Source: Lachnospiraceae bacterium
GTDB taxonomy: Bacteria > Bacillota > Clostridia > Lachnospirales > Lachnospiraceae
Reading direction: 5' to 3'
Assembly (NCBI GenBank): GCA_017622575.1
Contig: JAGAQU010000064.1
Location: 23,773 to 87,772 of the forward strand
Length of the DNA: 64,000 nt
The translations under genes and the position numbers were made by a program. How positions within the stretch are numbered: position 1 is the stretch's first letter; every line of letters begins with the position of its first letter. This document shows, piece by piece, positions 35,468 to 44,762 of this stretch. The notes beneath the pieces are model-generated. The model worked only from the letters and a program-made list of their open reading frames with translations. It searched no databases and was not told where the DNA came from.

Positions 35468-36805
35468 ATGAATATATTTTTTGTATCCCTGGGCTGTGAC
35501 AAGAACCTTGTGGACTCAGAGGTCATGCTCGGCATGCTGAGAGAAAAGGGATATTGTTTTACCGATGATGAGACACAGGCGGATGCTGTTGTCATCAATA
35601 CCTGCTGTTTTATCAATGATGCCAAGGAGGAGAGCATTAACACGATTCTTGAGATGGCAGAGCTGAAAAAGAGCGGCAGGCTGAAAGCACTGATTGTGAC
35701 AGGATGTCTGGCACAGCGTTATCAGGAAGAAATCCAGTCGGAAATTGAGGAAGTGGATGCCATCATAGGTACATCTGCCATAGAAACAATTGTTGAGACC
35801 CTGGAGGAGGTTCTTGCAGGGAAACATCATAATCACATTGAATCTCTTGACAAGGCGCCCATTGGCGGAAAGGAACGCGTGGTCACCACCGGAGGGTATT
35901 ATTCTTACCTTAAGATTGCGGAAGGCTGTAATAAGCATTGCACCTACTGTATCATTCCCAAAGTGCGTGGCAATTACAGAAGCGTTCCCATGGAAAAGCT
36001 TCTTGCGGAGGCTGCGCAGCTTGCAAAGAAGGGTGTAAAAGAGCTGATTCTGGTCGCCCAGGAGACCACGCTTTACGGTACAGACCTGTACGGCGAAAAG
36101 AAATTACCTGCACTTTTACATGAACTGTGCAGGATAGAGGGACTTGAATGGATCAGGATTCTCTACTGTTATCCTGAGGAGATCACGAAGGAACTGATAC
36201 AGACCATAAAGGAAGAACCCAAGATCTGTCATTATCTCGATATTCCTATCCAGAGCGGCAGCGACCGCATTTTAAAGCTGATGGGGAGAAGAACGAACAC
36301 CGATCAGATCCGTAATATGATCAGTAAGCTTAGAGGGGAAATACCTGATATCTGTATCCGCACCACCTTTATCACAGGCTTCCCCACAGAGACGGAAGAA
36401 GATTTCACAGATACCATGGAGTTTATCAACGAGATGGAATTTGACCGCCTTGGAGTATTTACCTATTCACCGGAAGAGGACACACCTGCAGCGAATATGG
36501 ACGGACAGGTGGAAGAGGAAGTCAAGGTAAGACGACAGGAAGAAATGATGGAGCTTCAGCAGGAAATTGCTTTTGAAGCTGCAGAGAATATGAAGGGCAG
36601 AATCCTGAAAGTGATGATTGAAGGAAAGCTTACAGATGAGGATGCCTATGTGGCAAGAACTTATAAGGATGCTCCCGGCGTGGACGGATATCTGTTTGTC
36701 AATACGGACTGGTCCCTGATGAGTGGGGATTTTGTCACTGTCAGGGTAACCGGCGCTAACGAGTATGATCTTGTCGGAGAAATTGTTGAAGAAAAGGAAG
36801 AATAA
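35468..36805 (+). CDS. rimO: Ribosomal protein S12 methylthiotransferase RimO
   Basis: 445 residues. The N-terminal MTTase domain opens MNIFFVSLGCDKNLVDSEVM, which is RimO-like rather than MiaB-like. The radical-SAM cluster motif CxxxCxxC is in EGCNKHCTYCIIPKVRGNYRS, and a C-terminal TRAM domain ends the protein. It methylthiolates Asp of ribosomal protein S12. ATG 35468 follows AAAGGTAGCGG; frame upstream is not part of the protein. TAATG joins it to pgsA. Confidence 0.93.
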   Translation: MNIFFVSLGCDKNLVDSEVMLGMLREKGYCFTDDETQADAVVINTCCFINDAKEESINTILEMAELKKSGRLKALIVTGCLAQRYQEEIQSEIEEVDAIIGTSAIETIVETLEEVLAGKHHNHIESLDKAPIGGKERVVTTGGYYSYLKIAEGCNKHCTYCIIPKVRGNYRSVPMEKLLAEAAQLAKKGVKELILVAQETTLYGTDLYGEKKLPALLHELCRIEGLEWIRILYCYPEEITKELIQTIKEEPKICHYLDIPIQSGSDRILKLMGRRTNTDQIRNMISKLRGEIPDICIRTTFITGFPTETEEDFTDTMEFINEMEFDRLGVFTYSPEEDTPAANMDGQVEEEVKVRRQEEMMELQQEIAFEAAENMKGRILKVMIEGKLTDEDAYVARTYKDAPGVDGYLFVNTDWSLMSGDFVTVRVTGANEYDLVGEIVEEKEE

Positions 36806-36816
36806 TGGAGGAAAGT

Positions 36817-37350
36817 ATGAATCTGCCAAATAAACTCACCATATTTCGTGTCATTTTAATCCCGTTTTTTATTATTGCATTGCTGGTTCCCGGGATACCG
36901 GCAGGCAACTGGATCGCCCTTGCCATATTTATTGTAGCGAGCCTTACAGATCTTCTGGATGGCAAGATTGCAAGAAAATATAATCTGGTTACGAATTTTG
37001 GTAAATTCATGGATCCCCTTGCTGACAAGCTTCTGGTGTGCTCTGCACTGATCTGCCTTGTGGAGCTTTCCAGGATTCCTTCCTGGATGGTGGTGATCAT
37101 CATTGCAAGGGAATTTACCATCAGCGGCTTCAGGCTGATTGCGGCGGACAACGGCGTTGTGATCGCTGCAAGCTACTGGGGAAAATTTAAGACCACCTTC
37201 CAGATGATTGCAGTCTGCCTTATGATTGCAAACATTCCGGTCCTCAGCCTTTTGACCACTGTCATCACATGGATTGCGGTTATTCTTACAGTGGTATCTC
37301 TTGTAGATTATCTGGTCAAGAATAAGGATGTTATGAAGGAGACAAAATAA
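36817..37350 (+). CDS. pgsA: CDP-diacylglycerol-glycerol-3-phosphate 3-phosphatidyltransferase
   Basis: About 177 residues, four membrane segments. The CDP-alcohol phosphotransferase motif is SLTDLLDGKIARKYNLVTNFGKFMDPLADK, read here in parts as D-x2-D-G-x2-A-R-x8-G-x3-D-x3-D. It makes phosphatidylglycerol phosphate. ATG 36817 follows the GGAGG at about 36808; an ATG at 36805 would contain the Shine-Dalgarno. It ends in TAATG shared with the next gene. Confidence 0.93.
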   Translation: MNLPNKLTIFRVILIPFFIIALLVPGIPAGNWIALAIFIVASLTDLLDGKIARKYNLVTNFGKFMDPLADKLLVCSALICLVELSRIPSWMVVIIIAREFTISGFRLIAADNGVVIAASYWGKFKTTFQMIAVCLMIANIPVLSLLTTVITWIAVILTVVSLVDYLVKNKDVMKETK

Positions 37351-37832
37351 TGAGTCCGGAAGAGGAAGCAGTGCAGATTTTAATGGAAAAGGGCTATGAC
37401 ATCACAACGGCAGAGTCCTGTACAGGCGGTATGATAGCCTCGACTCTCATCAATGTTTCCGGTATTTCCGAAATTTACAGGGAAGGCTATATCACTTATG
37501 CCAATGAGGCAAAGCATAAGCTTCTCGGCGTAAAAGAAGAAACGCTGAAAGCTTACGGAGCCGTCAGTGAGCAGACTGCATATGAAATGGCACTCGGCGC
37601 AGCAAAGGCTGCAGATGCAAAAGTTTCTCTGGCGGTAACGGGAATTGCAGGACCGGGAGGCGGAACAAAGGAGAAACCGGTAGGACTTGTATACATCGGA
37701 TGCTGCATTGACGGCAAGGTGAACGTTTTGAGAAACCTGTTTCAGGGAGACCGTTTGTCTGTGAGAAAGCAGGCAACAGCGCGGGCACTTGCGCTTTTGC
37801 TTGAATGCCTGAAAAATGAAAAACAGGTTTGA
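37350..37832 (+). CDS. pncC: Nicotinamide-nucleotide amidohydrolase (CinA C-terminal type)
   Basis: 160 residues, equal to the CinA C-terminal domain alone. It shows ITTAESCTGGMIASTLINV, EGYITYANEAKHKLLGV and VTGIAGPGGGTKEKPVGLVYI. It deamidates NMN in pyridine nucleotide recycling. It lies upstream of recA, the usual cinA-recA neighbourhood, but one other gene intervenes. Start overlaps the pgsA stop. Confidence 0.9.
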   Translation: MSPEEEAVQILMEKGYDITTAESCTGGMIASTLINVSGISEIYREGYITYANEAKHKLLGVKEETLKAYGAVSEQTAYEMALGAAKAADAKVSLAVTGIAGPGGGTKEKPVGLVYIGCCIDGKVNVLRNLFQGDRLSVRKQATARALALLLECLKNEKQV

Positions 37833-37851
37833 AGATAAGTGAGGTAAGAAA

Positions 37852-38769
37852 ATGAAAAAGGGATGGAGTGCCGGCAAAATTATCGGAGTGATAGCGGGAG
37901 TTATTGCAGCTGTCATTATTTTGTGGATCGCGTTTATAGCCAGTATGTTTCAGCTTGTCGATTTTTTTGCGCAGATAGAGGAAGACAGTATCGATGAGTA
38001 TGAATGGTCCTACGATTATGACGAGGATGATGCGGAGGATGAAGACCGGTATGATGATCGCGGATATGATGACAGAAGTGATGAGGATGATGACCGTTCC
38101 TCCGGAAACGGCGGAAATATCGGCGACGGAGAATATTATGATTTTGAAAATGCTATCCGTGAAGATCTTCCCTATCAGGTAACAATACAGTCCTATGAAA
38201 AGGACGATTTCACATCCGAAAATGGCGGAAAAGCAGAGCTTTCCTTTGAGTATGCCGTGATAAGCGGTGATGTACCCAATTCGGACGGAATCAACCGGAT
38301 TCTGTATGAGGAAGTGAGCGAGGTGGAGGAACACATGGTTTCCTCTGCAGATCTTCTATCGGAGAATGATGAATATCAGTATACGGGTACCTGCTATGTC
38401 ACTTATATGTCGGAAGATGTCTTAAGTGTGGTCTATGTGGAATATGGATATCTGAATGATCAGTTTTTGGAAAGCTATGTGATTTCCATAAACTTTGACA
38501 TGCAGACAGGAATGGCCTTAAGCAATACCAATCTGGTAAATATGAATGACCGGTTTTCCATTGATTTCCGTGAAAGATGCGAAAAACAGAACGGAAGGAT
38601 CAGTGGGCTTTCCGGCATGTCTGATCAGGAGATTACAGAATATCTCAGCAACAAGAATTCGCTGATCATTTTTTATACACCGCTTGGAATGGAGATTGGG
38701 TTCAATTATTATGACGGATGGGTTACCGTAACCTACCAGGACTATGAAAAATTTGCAAAACAGTTTTAG
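37852..38769 (+). CDS. Membrane-anchored protein with acidic linker, unknown function
   Basis: 305 residues. One N-terminal membrane segment (about 9-33), then an Asp/Glu/Tyr-rich acidic stretch (about 42-90), then a C-terminal globular domain of about 200 residues resembling the DUF4163/DUF3298 type seen in extracytoplasmic proteins such as PdaC and RsiV. It lies downstream of pncC and before a strong terminator, so it ends the operon. No catalytic residues are evident. Confidence 0.7.
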   Translation: MKKGWSAGKIIGVIAGVIAAVIILWIAFIASMFQLVDFFAQIEEDSIDEYEWSYDYDEDDAEDEDRYDDRGYDDRSDEDDDRSSGNGGNIGDGEYYDFENAIREDLPYQVTIQSYEKDDFTSENGGKAELSFEYAVISGDVPNSDGINRILYEEVSEVEEHMVSSADLLSENDEYQYTGTCYVTYMSEDVLSVVYVEYGYLNDQFLESYVISINFDMQTGMALSNTNLVNMNDRFSIDFRERCEKQNGRISGLSGMSDQEITEYLSNKNSLIIFYTPLGMEIGFNYYDGWVTVTYQDYEKFAKQF

Positions 38770-38800
38770 ACTTTATTTTGTGATAGAAAGAGCAAAGAGA

Positions 38801-38830
38801 GAGCCAATTTGAATTGGCTCTTTTCTTTTT
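38801..38830 (+). terminator. Rho-independent terminator upstream of recA
   Basis: GAGCCAATT and AATTGGCTC form a perfect 9-bp stem with a 2-base loop, followed by TTTTCTTTTT. It ends the yicC-to-37852 transcription unit. The next 240 bases to the recA promoter hold only a short, unsupported open frame. Confidence 0.88.
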
Positions 38831-39069
38831 CTTATAAAAAGTGAAAGGGGTATACTTTCTTTTGTTGCGGAAAAGAAATGAATGTGATACCATATTTTTA
38901 TAAAAATCAGATACGGGCTGCCTTGACTGTATCGCCTGAAATTCTGCTTTGCATATCCGGCATCTTCTGCCACAAATCCAAAGCAAAAACAGGAAAAGAA
39001 GGGAGAGATGCCATTGAGGGAGTTTTAATGGACAGCTATAGTGTTATATTAAAAGAAAGTAAAAAGTAA

Positions 39070-39117
39070 TTGACAAATCCGAACGTTTGTTTTATTCTGT
39101 ATACAGAACAAATGTTC
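39070..39117 (+). promoter_or_regulatory. recA promoter with two LexA (SOS) boxes
   Basis: TTGACA (39070-39075), 17-base spacer, TATTCT (39093-39098). A LexA-type box GAACGTTTGTTT (39081-39092) fills the spacer, and a perfect GAACAAATGTTC (39106-39117) lies at the start of the transcript. This fits the Gram-positive consensus GAAC-N4-GTTC and indicates SOS control. Confidence 0.85.
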
Positions 39118-39139
39118 CTATCAAAAGGAGAAAGTATTT

Positions 39140-40174
39140 ATGGAAAGAGATGAAAAATTAAAAGCACTTGATGCAGCACTCGGACAGATTGAGAAGCAGT
39201 TCGGGAAAGGTGCAGTCATGAAGCTTGGGGATCCGGCTGCACAGATGAATATAGAAACCATTCCTACAGGTTCGTTAAGCCTTGATATTGCGCTTGGACT
39301 CGGTGGTATTCCCAAGGGCAGAGTGATTGAAATTTACGGTCCTGAGTCCAGTGGTAAGACCACAGTTACTCTTCACATGATCGCAGAAGTGCAAAAGAGC
39401 GGTGGTATTGCCGGATTTATTGATGCTGAACATGCTCTTGATCCTGTTTATGCCAAAAACATCGGTGTAGATGTAGATAACCTTTACATATCGCAGCCTG
39501 ACAACGGAGAACAGGCATTGGAGATCACGGAGACCATGGTCCGTTCCGGTGCTCTTGATATTGTGGTTGTTGACTCTGTTGCAGCACTTGTTCCCAAGGC
39601 TGAAATCGATGGAGACATGGGAGACAGTCATGTAGGTCTGCAGGCAAGACTGATGTCTCAGGCACTGCGTAAACTGACGGCGGTGATCAGCAAATCGAAC
39701 TGTACCGTTGTGTTTATCAATCAGCTGCGTGAAAAAGTTGGTGTGATGTTCGGTAATCCGGAAACCACAACAGGTGGCCGTGCTCTTAAGTTCTATTCCT
39801 CCGTCAGGATGGATGTGAGAAGAATAGAGTCCTTGAAGCAGGGGGGAGAGGTAATCGGTAACAGAACCAGAGTAAAGGTGGTAAAGAACAAGATTGCTCC
39901 TCCGTTTAAAGAAGCGGAATTTGATATTATGTTTGGAGAGGGAATCTCTTATGAAGGTGATGTCCTCGATCTGGCTGCCAGCATTAATGTGATCAATAAG
40001 AGCGGTGCATGGTATGCGTATGAAGGAGAGAAGATCGGTCAGGGACGTGAAAATGCCAAGCTTTATCTGAAGGACCATCCCGATGTCTGTGAGGAAGTGG
40101 CAGATAAGGTCAGAGCGCATTTCCACATTGGCATATCACAGGATGATCCGGCAAATACAAAAGAGGAAGAATAG
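39140..40174 (+). CDS. recA: Recombinase RecA
   Basis: 344 residues. Walker [14 protein letters not shown] near residue 65; [14 protein letters not shown]; loop L2 region [21 protein letters not shown]-terminal acidic tail. It drives homologous recombination and SOS induction. GGAGAAAG precedes ATG 39140 directly after the LexA boxes. recX follows 5 bases later. Confidence 0.98.
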   Translation: MERDEKLKALDAALGQIEKQFGKGAVMKLGDPAAQMNIETIPTGSLSLDIALGLGGIPKGRVIEIYGPESSGKTTVTLHMIAEVQKSGGIAGFIDAEHALDPVYAKNIGVDVDNLYISQPDNGEQALEITETMVRSGALDIVVVDSVAALVPKAEIDGDMGDSHVGLQARLMSQALRKLTAVISKSNCTVVFINQLREKVGVMFGNPETTTGGRALKFYSSVRMDVRRIESLKQGGEVIGNRTRVKVVKNKIAPPFKEAEFDIMFGEGISYEGDVLDLAASINVINKSGAWYAYEGEKIGQGRENAKLYLKDHPDVCEEVADKVRAHFHIGISQDDPANTKEEE

Positions 40175-40179
40175 CAGTC

Positions 40180-40803
40180 ATGACAGTTACGAAGATAACT
40201 GAAATTTCCAAGTCAAAATTGAAAATTACAATTGATGAAGAATTCGCCTTTGTTTTATACAAAGGCGAATTGCATCATTATCGTCTGCAGGAGGGAGAAG
40301 AGATCTCGGATGAGGTATATTCGGAAATCATGGAGGAAATTCTTCCTAAGAGAGCGAAGCTTCGTGCCATGAATCTTCTGAAGGCGAGAGCATACACGGA
40401 AAAGCAGCTTACAGATAAACTGCGTGAAGGCGGTTATCCGGAAAGCATTATCGAGGATGCAATCAGTTACGTGATCTCTTACGGATATCTCAATGACAGA
40501 TTCTATGCTGCCGATTATATAGAATATAATAAAGAGACCCGGAGCAGAACACAGATTTTCAACTCTCTGATACAGAAGGGAATCCCGAAGGAAATTGTTG
40601 AAGAGGTATGGGAGGAAAATGTGCAGGAAGAGGGAAAAGATCTCGAGCAGAAACAGATCCTCTCCTGGATGAAAAAGAAAAATTTTGATCCGGCAATGGC
40701 TTCCTATGAGGAAAAACAGAAGTTTTCGGCATTTTTGTACAGAAAGGGTTTTCAAATCGACGCGATCAGATGTGCACTTTTACTTGACATAACATCGATT
40801 TGA
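40180..40803 (+). CDS. recX: RecA regulator RecX
   Basis: 207 residues, all helical with repeated three-helix units: RAMNLLKARAYTEKQLTDKL, then YVISYGYLNDRFYAADYIEY, and two later repeats. RecX limits RecA filament growth. It is co-transcribed with recA, separated by 5 bases. A perfect 13-bp hairpin lies in codons about 21-31 of the gene. Confidence 0.9.
   Translation: MTVTKITEISKSKLKITIDEEFAFVLYKGELHHYRLQEGEEISDEVYSEIMEEILPKRAKLRAMNLLKARAYTEKQLTDKLREGGYPESIIEDAISYVISYGYLNDRFYAADYIEYNKETRSRTQIFNSLIQKGIPKEIVEEVWEENVQEEGKDLEQKQILSWMKKKNFDPAMASYEEKQKFSAFLYRKGFQIDAIRCALLLDITSI
40241..40271 (+). promoter_or_regulatory. Strong hairpin inside the 5' part of recX
   Basis: AATTCGCCTTTGT and ACAAAGGCGAATT form a perfect 13-bp stem around TTTAT. 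No T tract follows, so it is not a normal terminator. It may lower recX expression relative to recA by pausing, RNase processing or reduced translation. Confidence 0.6.
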
Positions 40804-40905
40804 GTTTAAAATTTAAGTGTTGTAAATTTGTTTTTAGAATGTTTACTACATACATTCTATATAGATAAGCGTACAATGAAAATTTAATAAGGAGGTGCTC
40901 CTGTA

Positions 40906-42453
40906 ATGGTGCAAGTTTTGATTGCAGTAATCATTACTCTGATTGTCACTGCCTTGGTAGTATGGTTCCTTGCATCTGCATATCACAAGAAGGTATCAGA
41001 GGCTAAGATAGGAAGTGCAGAAGATAAGGCAAGAGAGATTATTGATGAGGCTTTGAAAACTGCTGAAACCAAGAAGCGCGAAGCTTTACTGGAAGTAAAG
41101 GAAGAGTCCATTCGTACCAAGAATGAGCTGGATAAGGAAGTAAAGGAACGTCGTGCGGAGGCTCAGCGTTATGAGCGCAGAGTTCAGCAGAAGGAAGAAG
41201 CAATCGATAAGAAATCAGATGCAATTGAGAAAAAGGAAGCAAATCTGGCTGCAAGGGAAGAGGAACTTTCCAAGCAGAGAGAAGAGATTTCCAAGCTGAA
41301 TGAGCAAAGATTACAGGAACTGGAACGAATCTCAGGTTTAACCTCCGAACAAGCAAAAGAGTATTTACTGAAAATTGTTGAAGATGAAGTGAAACATGAA
41401 ACGGCTGTCATGATCAAAGAGATGGAGAGCCGTGCTAAGGAAGAAGCAGACAAGAAAGCAAAGGAATATGTAGTTAACGCGATTCAGAAATGTGCAGCAG
41501 ATCACGTGTCAGAGACTACTATTTCCGTTGTACAGCTTCCTAACGATGAGATGAAAGGAAGAATCATCGGTCGAGAGGGCAGAAACATCAGAACTCTCGA
41601 AACACTGACAGGTGTTGATCTGATTATTGACGATACACCGGAAGCAGTTATTCTTTCCGGATTTGATCCGATCCGTCGTGAGGTTGCAAGAATTGCCCTT
41701 GAAAAACTTATTGTAGATGGACGTATCCATCCTGCAAGAATTGAAGAGATGGTTGAAAAGGCGCAAAAAGAAGTAGAAGTTATGATCAAGGAAGAAGGAG
41801 AGGCTGCTACTCTGGAAGTTGGAGTACACGGCATTCATCCCGAACTTGTCAGACTGCTGGGTAAGATGAAATTCAGAACCAGCTATGGCCAGAATGCATT
41901 AAAGCATTCTATCGAGGTGGCACAGTTGTCAGGACTGCTTGCCGCAGAGATGGGACTTGATGTAAGAATGGCTAAACGTGCAGGTTTACTGCATGATATT
42001 GGTAAGGCTGTTGACCATGAGATGGAAGGCTCCCATATACAGCTTGGCGTTGAACTTTGTAGAAAATATAAGGAATCTGCCGTTGTTATTAATGCTGTGG
42101 AAGCACATCATGGCGATGTAGAGCCCCAGTCACTGATTGCATGTATTGTACAAGCTGCTGATACAATATCCGCTGCAAGACCGGGTGCAAGAAGAGAGAC
42201 GCTTGAAACCTATACAAGCAGACTCAAACAATTAGAAGATATCACAAACAATTTTAAAGGTGTAGATAAGTCTTTTGCTATTCAGGCAGGTAGAGAGGTT
42301 CGTGTAATGGTAGTTCCGGATCAAATTTCTGATTCTGACATGGTACTGCTGGCACGTGATATTTCCAAGCAGATTGAGGCTGAACTGGAATATCCCGGAC
42401 AGATCAAGGTCAATGTCATCAGAGAATCCCGCGTAATTGATTATGCAAAATAA
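40906..42453 (+). CDS. rny: Ribonuclease Y
   Basis: 515 residues. N-terminal membrane anchor (about 4-24), long charged coiled coil (about 30-200), KH domain with [15 protein letters not shown], and HD domain with [12 protein letters not shown]. It initiates mRNA decay. AAGGAGGTG precedes the ATG. A short palindrome AGAATGT/ACATTCT lies at about 40836-40858 in the upstream region, near the likely promoter. Confidence 0.97.
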   Translation: MVQVLIAVIITLIVTALVVWFLASAYHKKVSEAKIGSAEDKAREIIDEALKTAETKKREALLEVKEESIRTKNELDKEVKERRAEAQRYERRVQQKEEAIDKKSDAIEKKEANLAAREEELSKQREEISKLNEQRLQELERISGLTSEQAKEYLLKIVEDEVKHETAVMIKEMESRAKEEADKKAKEYVVNAIQKCAADHVSETTISVVQLPNDEMKGRIIGREGRNIRTLETLTGVDLIIDDTPEAVILSGFDPIRREVARIALEKLIVDGRIHPARIEEMVEKAQKEVEVMIKEEGEAATLEVGVHGIHPELVRLLGKMKFRTSYGQNALKHSIEVAQLSGLLAAEMGLDVRMAKRAGLLHDIGKAVDHEMEGSHIQLGVELCRKYKESAVVINAVEAHHGDVEPQSLIACIVQAADTISAARPGARRETLETYTSRLKQLEDITNNFKGVDKSFAIQAGREVRVMVVPDQISDSDMVLLARDISKQIEAELEYPGQIKVNVIRESRVIDYAK

Positions 42454-42468
42454 TGATTAAAAATGAGA

Positions 42469-42494
42469 GGCGAATGGTTTTCCATTCGCCTTTT
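42469..42494 (+). terminator. Rho-independent terminator after rny
   Basis: GGCGAATGG and CCATTCGCC form a perfect stem with a four-T loop, followed by TTTT. It begins 16 bases after the rny stop. Confidence 0.88.
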
Positions 42495-42503
42495 CCATTT
42501 ACA

Positions 42504-42696
42504 ACAGTTCAGCCGCGCTTACAGCCCTTAAACAGTTCAGCCGCGCCAATTCGCAAAGTCGCACCTGCGGTGCTTTCCCGCTGCTTCGCAGCTAACTTTG
42601 CTCATTACGTGGCGCTCAGCTCATGCATATGCACAAACCCAAAAATGTGCAAGCACATTTTGTGCTGTTTGCACATATGCATGGCTGAACTGTTTT
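42504..42696. repeat. 193-bp structured intergenic repeat element
   Basis: ACAGTTCAGCCGCGC occurs at 42504 and 42532, and the complement of its first part, GGCTGAACTGT, at 42683-42693, so the element is bounded by inverted ends. Inside are nested near-palindromes (CATGCATATGCAC... near 42622 against TTTGCACATATGCATG near 42668; AATGTGC/GCACATT). It is more GC-rich than its surroundings and has no open frame. It resembles a MITE or REP-type repeat. Confidence 0.7.
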
Positions 42697-42707
42697 GAAA
42701 AAAGTAC

Positions 42708-42736
42708 TTGTAGTATTAGTCACTCTATAGTAAAAT
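42708..42736 (+). promoter_or_regulatory. Sigma-A-like promoter for the aminotransferase gene
   Basis: TTGTAG (42708-42713), 17-base spacer, TAAAAT (42731-42736), about 70 bases before ATG 42808. It begins just after the end of the 42504-42696 repeat. Confidence 0.6.
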
Positions 42737-42807
42737 AATACGTGGCGTTTGGATTGTATACAATTATCCAACGATACCGAGGAGCTGATTTAGGAGGAGA
42801 ATGCTGT

Positions 42808-44094
42808 ATGAAGGCATATAAGGAATTGAGCAAAGAAGAACTTCTTACTTTGAAAGAAGACTTGAACAAAGAATACGAAGAGGTCAAAGCAAAAGGTTTG
42901 AAACTTGATATGTCAAGAGGAAAGCCGGCGGCCTCTCAGCTTGATATGGAAATGGAATTTATGGATGTGCTTAACTCCGGGTCTGTATTGAAAACAGAAG
43001 CTGGTGTTGACTGCAGAAATTATGGTATTCTTGATGGCATTCCTGAAGCAAGAAAACTGATGGGAGATATGCTCGGTGTTTCTGCCGACCAGGTGATCGT
43101 CTGCGGAAATGCCAGCTTAACGATCATGTATGATACCATTGCCCGCTCCATGATCTTTGGTGTTTTGGGAAGCACGCCCTGGTGTAAGCTCGATAAAGTA
43201 AAATTTTTGTGCCCGGTACCGGGTTATGACAGACATTTTGCGATTACAGAGCAGTTTGGAATAGAAATGATCACTGTTCCGATGACAAAGACAGGACCGG
43301 ATATGGATCTTATTGAAAAGCTTGTCAGTGAGGACGAGGCGATAAAGGGAATCTGGTGCGTGCCCAAGTATTCCAATCCCCAGGGAATCACTTACTCTGA
43401 TGAGACAGTAAAGAGATTTGCATCGTTAAAGCCTGCAGCGAAGGATTTCAGAATTTTCTGGGATAATGCCTATGTGATCCATGATTTGTATGAGGATAAG
43501 AGTGACAGCCTTCTCGATATCATCAGTGAATGTGAAAAGGCAGGAAATCCTGATATGGTGTATGAATTCTGCTCCACCTCAAAGGTGACCTTCCCCGGAG
43601 GCGGTATTGCGGCAGTTGCCTCTTCCAAAGAGAACCTTGAATGGTTTAAGAAGACAATGACAATTCAGACGATCGGATATGACAAGCTGAATCAGCTTCG
43701 CCATGTCAGATATTTTAAAGATATTGATGGCATGAAATCGCATATGAAGAAGCATGCGGCCATCATGAGACCTAAGTTTGAAGCTGTTCTTGCAGTGCTT
43801 GACAGGGAGCTGACCGGGCTTGAGATCGGTTCCTGGGTGAAACCAAACGGAGGTTATTTCATTTCCTTTGATGCCCTTCCCGGCTGTGCAAAGGAGATCG
43901 TAAGCAAATGTAAGGAGGCGGGAGTGACCCTGACAGGCGCAGGCGCTACCTATCCCTATAAGAAGGATCCGAATGACAGCAATATCCGTCTGGCACCTAC
44001 CTTCCCCACACCGGAAGAACTTGCTGTTGCGGCAGATCTTTTCGTGCTTTGCGTGAAGCTTGTGAGTGTGGACAAATTGCTGGCAGAAAAGTAA
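42808..44094 (+). CDS. PLP-dependent aminotransferase (class I/II, aspartate aminotransferase-like)
   Basis: 428 residues. It shows KGLKLDMSRGKPAASQLDM near the N-terminus, CGNASLTIMYD for cofactor phosphate contacts, VPKYSNPQGITYS, and the likely Schiff-base Lys in STSKVTFPGGGIA. The pattern is that of the MocR-like/aspartate aminotransferase Pfam group common in Clostridia. AGGAGGAGA precedes ATG 42808; frame upstream of that is not coding. Substrate uncertain. NUDIX gene follows 45 bases later. Confidence 0.88.
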   Translation: MKAYKELSKEELLTLKEDLNKEYEEVKAKGLKLDMSRGKPAASQLDMEMEFMDVLNSGSVLKTEAGVDCRNYGILDGIPEARKLMGDMLGVSADQVIVCGNASLTIMYDTIARSMIFGVLGSTPWCKLDKVKFLCPVPGYDRHFAITEQFGIEMITVPMTKTGPDMDLIEKLVSEDEAIKGIWCVPKYSNPQGITYSDETVKRFASLKPAAKDFRIFWDNAYVIHDLYEDKSDSLLDIISECEKAGNPDMVYEFCSTSKVTFPGGGIAAVASSKENLEWFKKTMTIQTIGYDKLNQLRHVRYFKDIDGMKSHMKKHAAIMRPKFEAVLAVLDRELTGLEIGSWVKPNGGYFISFDALPGCAKEIVSKCKEAGVTLTGAGATYPYKKDPNDSNIRLAPTFPTPEELAVAADLFVLCVKLVSVDKLLAEK

Positions 44095-44139
44095 GAAAGC
44101 AGAGCCTGAAACCGCAGGGGCTGTCTGAAAGGATTAGGT

Positions 44140-44679
44140 ATGGAAGAGTTTAAGCGATTGTCTCGGGATCTGGTACAGAGAGGGGCTATCATCGATTATT
44201 ATCAGGACACCATTCAGGTGCCTAACGGCAATATTGTGAAATGGGATTTTATCAAGCATAACGGTGCGGCTGCAGTTGTTCCCGTCGATGATCAGGGAAA
44301 GCTTGTTATGGTGCGGCAGTACCGAAACGCGCTGGATCGCTATACACTGGAAATCCCTGCAGGCGGTCTTGACGGACCGGATGAGCCTACGAAGGATGCG
44401 GCAGCAAGGGAACTGACAGAGGAGACCGGATACACCGCTGAAAAGTTGGAATTTCTGCTTTCTGTAAGAACCACGGTTGCCTTCTGCAATGAGAAGATTG
44501 ATATCTATGTAGCCACCGGCTTAAAGCCCGGCAAACAGCATCTGGATGAGGATGAATATGTGGATGTGAAAGCTTATGACCTTGAAGAGCTGGTTCAGAA
44601 AATTCTGACCGGTGAGATTCAGGATTCCAAGACCGTTTCCGCAATTCTGGCCTATAAAGAAAAATACGTGAACAGGTAG
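44140..44679 (+). CDS. NUDIX hydrolase (ADP-ribose pyrophosphatase type)
   Basis: 179 residues. The NUDIX box is GGLDGPDEPTKDAAARELTEETGY (quoted as G-x5-E-x7-REL-x-EE-x-G), about residues 74-97. Upstream GAAAVVPVDDQGKLVMVRQYR is typical for ADP-sugar pyrophosphatases. It hydrolyses ADP-ribose or related nucleotides. Its stop codon lies in the terminator that follows. Confidence 0.9.
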   Translation: MEEFKRLSRDLVQRGAIIDYYQDTIQVPNGNIVKWDFIKHNGAAAVVPVDDQGKLVMVRQYRNALDRYTLEIPAGGLDGPDEPTKDAAARELTEETGYTAEKLEFLLSVRTTVAFCNEKIDIYVATGLKPGKQHLDEDEYVDVKAYDLEELVQKILTGEIQDSKTVSAILAYKEKYVNR

Positions 44680-44701
44680 TGCATATGCACTGCCTGTTTT
44701 T
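44671..44701 (+). terminator. Rho-independent terminator overlapping the NUDIX stop codon
   Basis: AACAGGTAGTGCAT and ATGCACTGCCTGTT form a long nearly perfect stem, followed by TTTTTC. The TAG stop at 44677 is inside the left arm. Confidence 0.8.
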
Positions 44702-44762
44702 CATATATTGGATAAAGGCAGTCTGACAGAGGCCGACTTAATATAAAAAGCGGGGACAAAGA

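Noticed and set aside
38878..39069. 63-codon plus-strand frame before recA
   Set aside because: No ribosome binding site, no recognisable pattern, and it lies between a terminator and the recA promoter.
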